Shown one piece after another: positions 61,281-64,000 of a stretch of 64,000 nucleotides of DNA (positions are counted from its first letter, which is position 1; each line of letters opens with the position of its first letter). The stretch is from a virus. The stretch is from the IMG/VR virus record IMGVR_UViG_3300017783_000007, positions 1 to 64,000 of that record, one strand, 5' to 3'. The position numbers and the translations under genes are program-made. Below the pieces are notes generated by a model. That model worked only from the letters and a program-made list of their open reading frames with translations, was not told the origin of the DNA and ran no database searches.

Positions 61281-61714
61281 TACCCTTTAACATTATGGGT
61301 GAAACTTTGTCCACCGCTGGAGGATTTTTGCTTTCGCTCTTCCGCTTTTCGCTGCTCTTCTGACTTCTTAGATCGGTAGGACACTAAAAGGCTTTCATAA
61401 ATTTTTGCAAAGAAAAAAATATCTTTGCTGTTATCCATATCGTATACTCTAACAATGTACTCGAAGGAGGACCATTCTTTTCCTAAATATACTCCTGACA
61501 TCCCATCCCATCTATCTGGCATTAAATCGAACACAAAAAATGCCGCTTGAACCTCTTCCGGAAATACAGAAGTGCTCAGCGGCATTTTATCAGGGTCTGG
61601 TTCCTCTCCCAACTGCTCACATATAGTTAGATACTTAGAAATATCAAAGGAGGAATCTGACTCCTTTATAGCGCGCTCAAGTAGCGTTATTATCTCAGCT
61701 ACTTGTTGCTCGTA
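61280..61714 (-). CDS. T domain of gpGT tail assembly chaperone, made by -1 frameshift
   Basis: This segment is read after a -1 slip from the G gene at 61714-61720. Counting from there it adds 144 residues, starting YEQQVAEIITLLERAIKESD and ending SSSGGQSFTHNVKG. The fusion of 136 plus 144 residues gives 280 in total; lambda gpGT is 279. On its own the frame has only a TTG start at 61612 with no ribosome-binding site, which supports expression as a fusion. The T part recruits tail tube subunits around the tape measure in lambda. Confidence 0.9.
   Translation of the reverse strand, partial: YEQQVAEIITLLERAIKESDSSFDISKYLTICEQLGEEPDPDKMPLSTSVFPEEVQAAFFVFDLMPDRWDGMSGVYLGKEWSSFEYIVRVYDMDNSKDIFFFAKIYESLLVSYRSKKSEEQRKAEERKQKSSSGGQSFTHNVKG
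61646..61667 (-). other. Second hairpin downstream of the frameshift site
   Basis: AAAGGAG, 8-base loop, CTCCTTT forms a 7-bp perfect stem about ten bases beyond the frameshift stem. It contains a Shine-Dalgarno-like AGGAG in its first arm on the transcript, but no start codon follows closely. Confidence 0.5.
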
Positions 61715-61720
61715 AAATTT
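61678..61720 (-). promoter_or_regulatory. Programmed -1 ribosomal frameshift signal
   Basis: The slippery heptamer A AAT TTT (- strand, 61720-61714) is in the G reading frame. Eight bases later comes a perfect 8-bp stem CAAGTAGC/GCTACTTG (61705-61698 with 61685-61678) with a 12-base loop. The zero-frame stop TAG is inside the stem. Confidence 0.92.
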
Positions 61721-62121
61721 TCCAAGTCACCTACAGTCTCTGTAATCCAAGTATCAAAAGAGTTTGCATTCTTCATCAACAACTCTGCATTATCAGATGT
61801 GTACGGGAGGCAGTCATCAGGATCAAGAGCTGATATATCCACCAAAAGAAGCTCTTCTAGGTAACGATATTTTAAGCCTTTCCATCCTTTAATCACTGCT
61901 TTGCAGTATTCTACTAAGAACTTATCTTCGTCTAAATCTTCCTCAGGTTGATGAGTCTTCTTATTAAACTTTGTAGAAATACACTTTTTACGTAGCTTAA
62001 TGAGCTCTTCTCTTGCAAGGTAGCATACATCAATAGACATTCCAGAGTATCCTGGAAAATCAATAGTAACTGTTTTACTAGGAGTCATAAGACTGGCTAG
62101 TGAAATAGGCGAATCGGTCAT
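61699..62121 (-). CDS. Lambda gpG-like tail assembly chaperone
   Basis: 140 residues, the same length as lambda gpG. It starts MTDSPISLASLMTPSKTVTI with AAGGA before the ATG. The middle has YLAREELIKLRKKC and DEDKFLVEYCKAVIKGWKGL, and the C terminus has LMKNANSFDTWITETVGDLENF, ending at the frameshift site. It is abundant as the short form and less so as the GT fusion, whose ratio controls tail assembly. It is the first gene on the transcript from promoter P7. Confidence 0.92.
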   Translation of the reverse strand: MTDSPISLASLMTPSKTVTIDFPGYSGMSIDVCYLAREELIKLRKKCISTKFNKKTHQPEEDLDEDKFLVEYCKAVIKGWKGLKYRYLEELLLVDISALDPDDCLPYTSDNAELLMKNANSFDTWITETVGDLENFTSNK

Positions 62122-62156
62122 TTGGGAATCCTTTTTATTATCAAACTTTAGATCAT

Positions 62157-62185
62157 AGTATATTCTATGGTAGGAGAAATGTCAA
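62157..62185 (-). promoter_or_regulatory. Sigma70-type promoter P7 for chaperone/tape-measure/tail-tip operon
   Basis: On the - strand: -35 TTGACA (62185-62180), 17-bp spacer, -10 TATACT (62162-62157), preceded by AAAAATAATTC. The expected start is near 62150. Confidence 0.85.
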
Positions 62186-62209
62186 GAATTATTTTTGCTT
62201 GGTGTAATA

Positions 62210-62233
62210 AAAAAGGGGCCGAAGCCCCTTTTT
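62210..62233 (-). terminator. Strong terminator after the tail tube gene
   Basis: Read on the - strand: AAAAAGGGGC, loop TTCG, GCCCC followed by a run of six T. A stable UUCG loop and U tract make it strong; the A/T symmetry makes it potentially bidirectional. It lies 17 bases after the tube gene stop. Confidence 0.92.
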
Positions 62234-62249
62234 GTAAGGTAGGTTTTAA

Positions 62250-63374
62250 CTATGCACCTACATACTTCAATGCTACTTCGTCTGTACTACTAATTGTATC
62301 TGGCAGAGCCTGAAAATTAGTTTCAAGGGAGATAACATCATCAATGCTGTGCGCAGGAATCTCAAAGTGAGAATGATCCATAGCCAACTCTAGGCGAGGA
62401 GTACCGGAGGCTCCACCCACCTTAAACGTTGTTGCAAACTCGTTTGTAATCTTACCCAAAGCTCCAGAAGAGGTTAGGTCATTAAAGAAGTCAGTAGACG
62501 TACCATTATTAGCAACAGTGTCCAAGTTTAGATAACATGTAAAGTTACCAGACACAGTACGAGCACCTGTTACGTGACCTACTGGAGTGTTTACAATACC
62601 AAGTTCTTCCGGAGTAATAAAGGTAATATTATTTGAAATAGTAATACTGCCTCCTGTCAAAGTAAGGTTATATACACCGTTACTATTTGCTCCAGGGAAT
62701 GTAGTAGTATCTGTCGCCGTAATACTTAACTGAGTTAGTCGGTTACGAATAAAGTTATCTGTTGCCGTAATATCTTCTGTCAAAGTCGGAGTAGGAGCAC
62801 TGTCCTGAGTAACTGTGTTAGCAAAGCCAGACCAGTTAATAGTAGCCAAACCATCGATATCAAAATCAATCGTAGCTTCGTTTACAACTGCGCCAGATAA
62901 CTTATATACCACAGGATTCGTTGTTCCGCCCATCTTAAAATATAAGTTAGCAGTTCCTAATGTAGATTTGTTTGAATCTGAAAAACTAATATCAAGATCG
63001 GTTGTATCTCTTGTAAAGCCGGTAAAACTACTGCTGCTATACGCCGCATCTCCCGCCATCAATGCCCACAAAACTTCCTCTACAGCATGGTGACTATTAG
63101 CAACAGTATTTACCGCTCCTGGACCAGTGCCTGCAGATTTAAAAGGACGAACATATGTAGAAAACGACCATTCAGCTGGGGCTAATGAGTCATTAAAGAA
63201 TGCTCGACCACGACGGGATACTCCCGCACTACTTTCCATTTCAGCCAAAGTAACTTCAGTTGAGTTAGAATCTTGAGAAAAGCTAAATCCATCAAGTACA
63301 GGAAGTTCCCATACGTCGGATCCAATTTCAACATAAAGTTTAGTATCTCTACTAAAATACAATACGTCAGCCAT
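62250..63374 (-). CDS. Major tail (tube) protein
   Basis: 374 residues, with GGAG before the ATG. The N-terminal domain (VLYFSRDTKLYVEIGSDVWE, then DGFSFSQDSNSTEVTLAEME) is the tube-protein beta-sandwich layout. Middle segments include RRGRAFFNDSLAPAEWSFST and a C-terminal added domain with AMDHSHFEIPAHSIDDVIS. It is preceded by the tail terminator and followed by the G/GT chaperones, which is the lambda V position. It is isolated on its transcript by a strong terminator, consistent with high dosage. It is larger than lambda gpV (246), suggesting an extra Ig-like surface domain. Confidence 0.85.
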   Translation of the reverse strand: MADVLYFSRDTKLYVEIGSDVWELPVLDGFSFSQDSNSTEVTLAEMESSAGVSRRGRAFFNDSLAPAEWSFSTYVRPFKSAGTGPGAVNTVANSHHAVEEVLWALMAGDAAYSSSSFTGFTRDTTDLDISFSDSNKSTLGTANLYFKMGGTTNPVVYKLSGAVVNEATIDFDIDGLATINWSGFANTVTQDSAPTPTLTEDITATDNFIRNRLTQLSITATDTTTFPGANSNGVYNLTLTGGSITISNNITFITPEELGIVNTPVGHVTGARTVSGNFTCYLNLDTVANNGTSTDFFNDLTSSGALGKITNEFATTFKVGGASGTPRLELAMDHSHFEIPAHSIDDVISLETNFQALPDTISSTDEVALKYVGA

Positions 63375-63435
63375 AGTAATCTCCTATGCATCTTGAAAAG
63401 ACTTGGACGTGAACATTTGTTCGTGCCAGTATTTT

Positions 63436-63891
63436 CTAATATTGAACCTCAATGAGTATTTCTCCTACTCCTAAAGGTTCCAAAACACCTTCGTCAGTAT
63501 CTATACTAACTACTGTGATTTGTTGAGTTTGAAAGATGTTATTTAAAGAGTCAAAGTACTCTAACCTAGAGTTTTCTTCTACTACAGTTTCAATATCTTC
63601 CATTAATTTATTTAAGGCTTCTTGAGCGCCTTCTTCATTAACATAACAACGAATAGTTATTACTAAAAATCTGTCCTTGAAGCCGCCGCCTTGATAAGTT
63701 CTTGTCTCACTTCCTGCATTTAAATGTACTGCAGGAAACTCGTCTACCTCGTCCCAAAACTTTAAAAAAGGAAAAACTTGATTATTTAAATCAACCAAGT
63801 ATTGACCCGCGCCATTGATGTCTTTTAGTTTTGCCGTCAAAGCTTCTACAATATTAGATCGCCTAGAAGTGTATACGCGTTCCGTAGCCAT
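63436..63891 (-). CDS. Tail terminator / completion protein (gpU-like)
   Basis: 151 residues, with AGGAG five bases upstream of the ATG at 63891, which overlaps the previous stop (TAATG). It contains RRSNIVEALTAKLKDING, VDEFPAVHLNAG, FLVITIRCYVNEEGAQE and AL..LMEDIETVVEEN, and ends in GVGEILIEVQY. This pattern is typical of tail terminator proteins that cap the tube and join it to the head. The position directly before the tube gene agrees. Confidence 0.82.
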   Translation of the reverse strand: MATERVYTSRRSNIVEALTAKLKDINGAGQYLVDLNNQVFPFLKFWDEVDEFPAVHLNAGSETRTYQGGGFKDRFLVITIRCYVNEEGAQEALNKLMEDIETVVEENSRLEYFDSLNNIFQTQQITVVSIDTDEGVLEPLGVGEILIEVQY

Positions 63892-64000
63892 TAATTTCTC
63901 CTAGTATACAATCGTGTAGTTACTAACTGTGCTGCTATCTGTCGTATAGACGCATCTATTAAAGTTCTAGGATCTCTTTCGACATCACTAAATCTAGAGC
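63891..64000 (-). CDS. C-terminal end of a further virion morphogenesis gene, cut by window edge
   Basis: Only the last 35 codons are in the window; the frame is open to the edge and ends with TTRLYTRRN and TAA. Its last bases supply the ribosome-binding site (AGGAG) for the tail terminator gene, and the stop overlaps that gene's ATG. By position it should be a head-tail connector or minor tail protein (lambda Z-like position); the sequence visible is too short to tell. Confidence 0.6.
   Translation of the reverse strand, partial: SRFSDVERDPRTLIDASIRQIAAQLVTTRLYTRRN

Noticed and set aside
61280-61612. Independent 110-residue gene beginning at TTG 61612
   Set aside because: It has no ribosome-binding site, and the frame continues upstream in register with the -1 frameshift product of gpG; it is the T domain.
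1-64000. tRNA genes, integrase or attachment sites
   Set aside because: No cloverleaf-like intergenic sequence is visible, and gaps are too short; no integrase or repressor motif is present in any frame examined.

Overview
This window is part of a tailed double-stranded DNA phage genome. It carries a phage-type replication and nucleotide-supply cluster on the + strand (1-22,712) and a lambda-ordered tail morphogenesis and tail-fibre cluster on the - strand (22,757-64,000). The two sets of genes converge on a bidirectional hairpin terminator at about 22,717-22,739. The tail genes run tail terminator, tail tube, G/GT chaperones, tape measure, then M, L, K, I and J homologues. That order implies a siphovirus with a long non-contractile tail; the 1,284-residue tape measure suggests roughly 190 nm. 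Base composition is moderately AT-rich. Many of the small unknown genes look like families common in marine phages (recognised from memory, not searched). Promoters are near-perfect sigma70 type (TTGACA/T, 17 bp, TATAAT), so host RNA polymerase is probably used. The host cannot be named from this window. No integrase, repressor, tRNA, CRISPR array or head gene is visible; head genes probably lie beyond the right edge.

Replication half: thyX (partial), glutaredoxin, a dATP/dGTP pyrophosphohydrolase-like gene, an HTH protein and several very small genes come first. They are followed by a DNA-binding protein, a PC4-like protein, a NAD-dependent DNA ligase split into two separately promoted genes, a four-repeat HTH protein, a DnaB-type helicase, a MazG-like protein, a primase and a family A DNA polymerase. 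Next come PhoH, serine hydroxymethyltransferase, a UvsW-like helicase, an SSB-like protein, SbcD/SbcC-type (gp47/gp46) nuclease subunits, a Holliday-junction-resolvase-like nuclease, a 5'-3' exonuclease and both subunits of class I ribonucleotide reductase. SHMT regenerates methylene-tetrahydrofolate, which ThyX consumes. With RNR, glutaredoxin and the two pyrophosphohydrolases this forms a coherent dNTP-supply module. The split ligase, polymerase and exonuclease recall T5; gp46/47, UvsW and SSB recall T4.

Tail half: the lambda-like tail operon contains a well-formed programmed -1 frameshift site (A AAT TTT, 8-nt spacer, 8-bp stem) that fuses G to T. A strong terminator and a fresh promoter separate the tail tube gene from the chaperone/tape-measure transcript. 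Another promoter at about 48.6 kb starts a 25.8-kb run of 14 genes, almost all fibre or virion-surface proteins, including one of 3,207 residues.

The fibre run is the most unusual part of the window. Four proteins share one N-terminal domain, at least four carry beta-propeller-like regions, and cassettes are shared between genes at protein and DNA level. It looks like a modular adhesin locus evolving by duplication and recombination.
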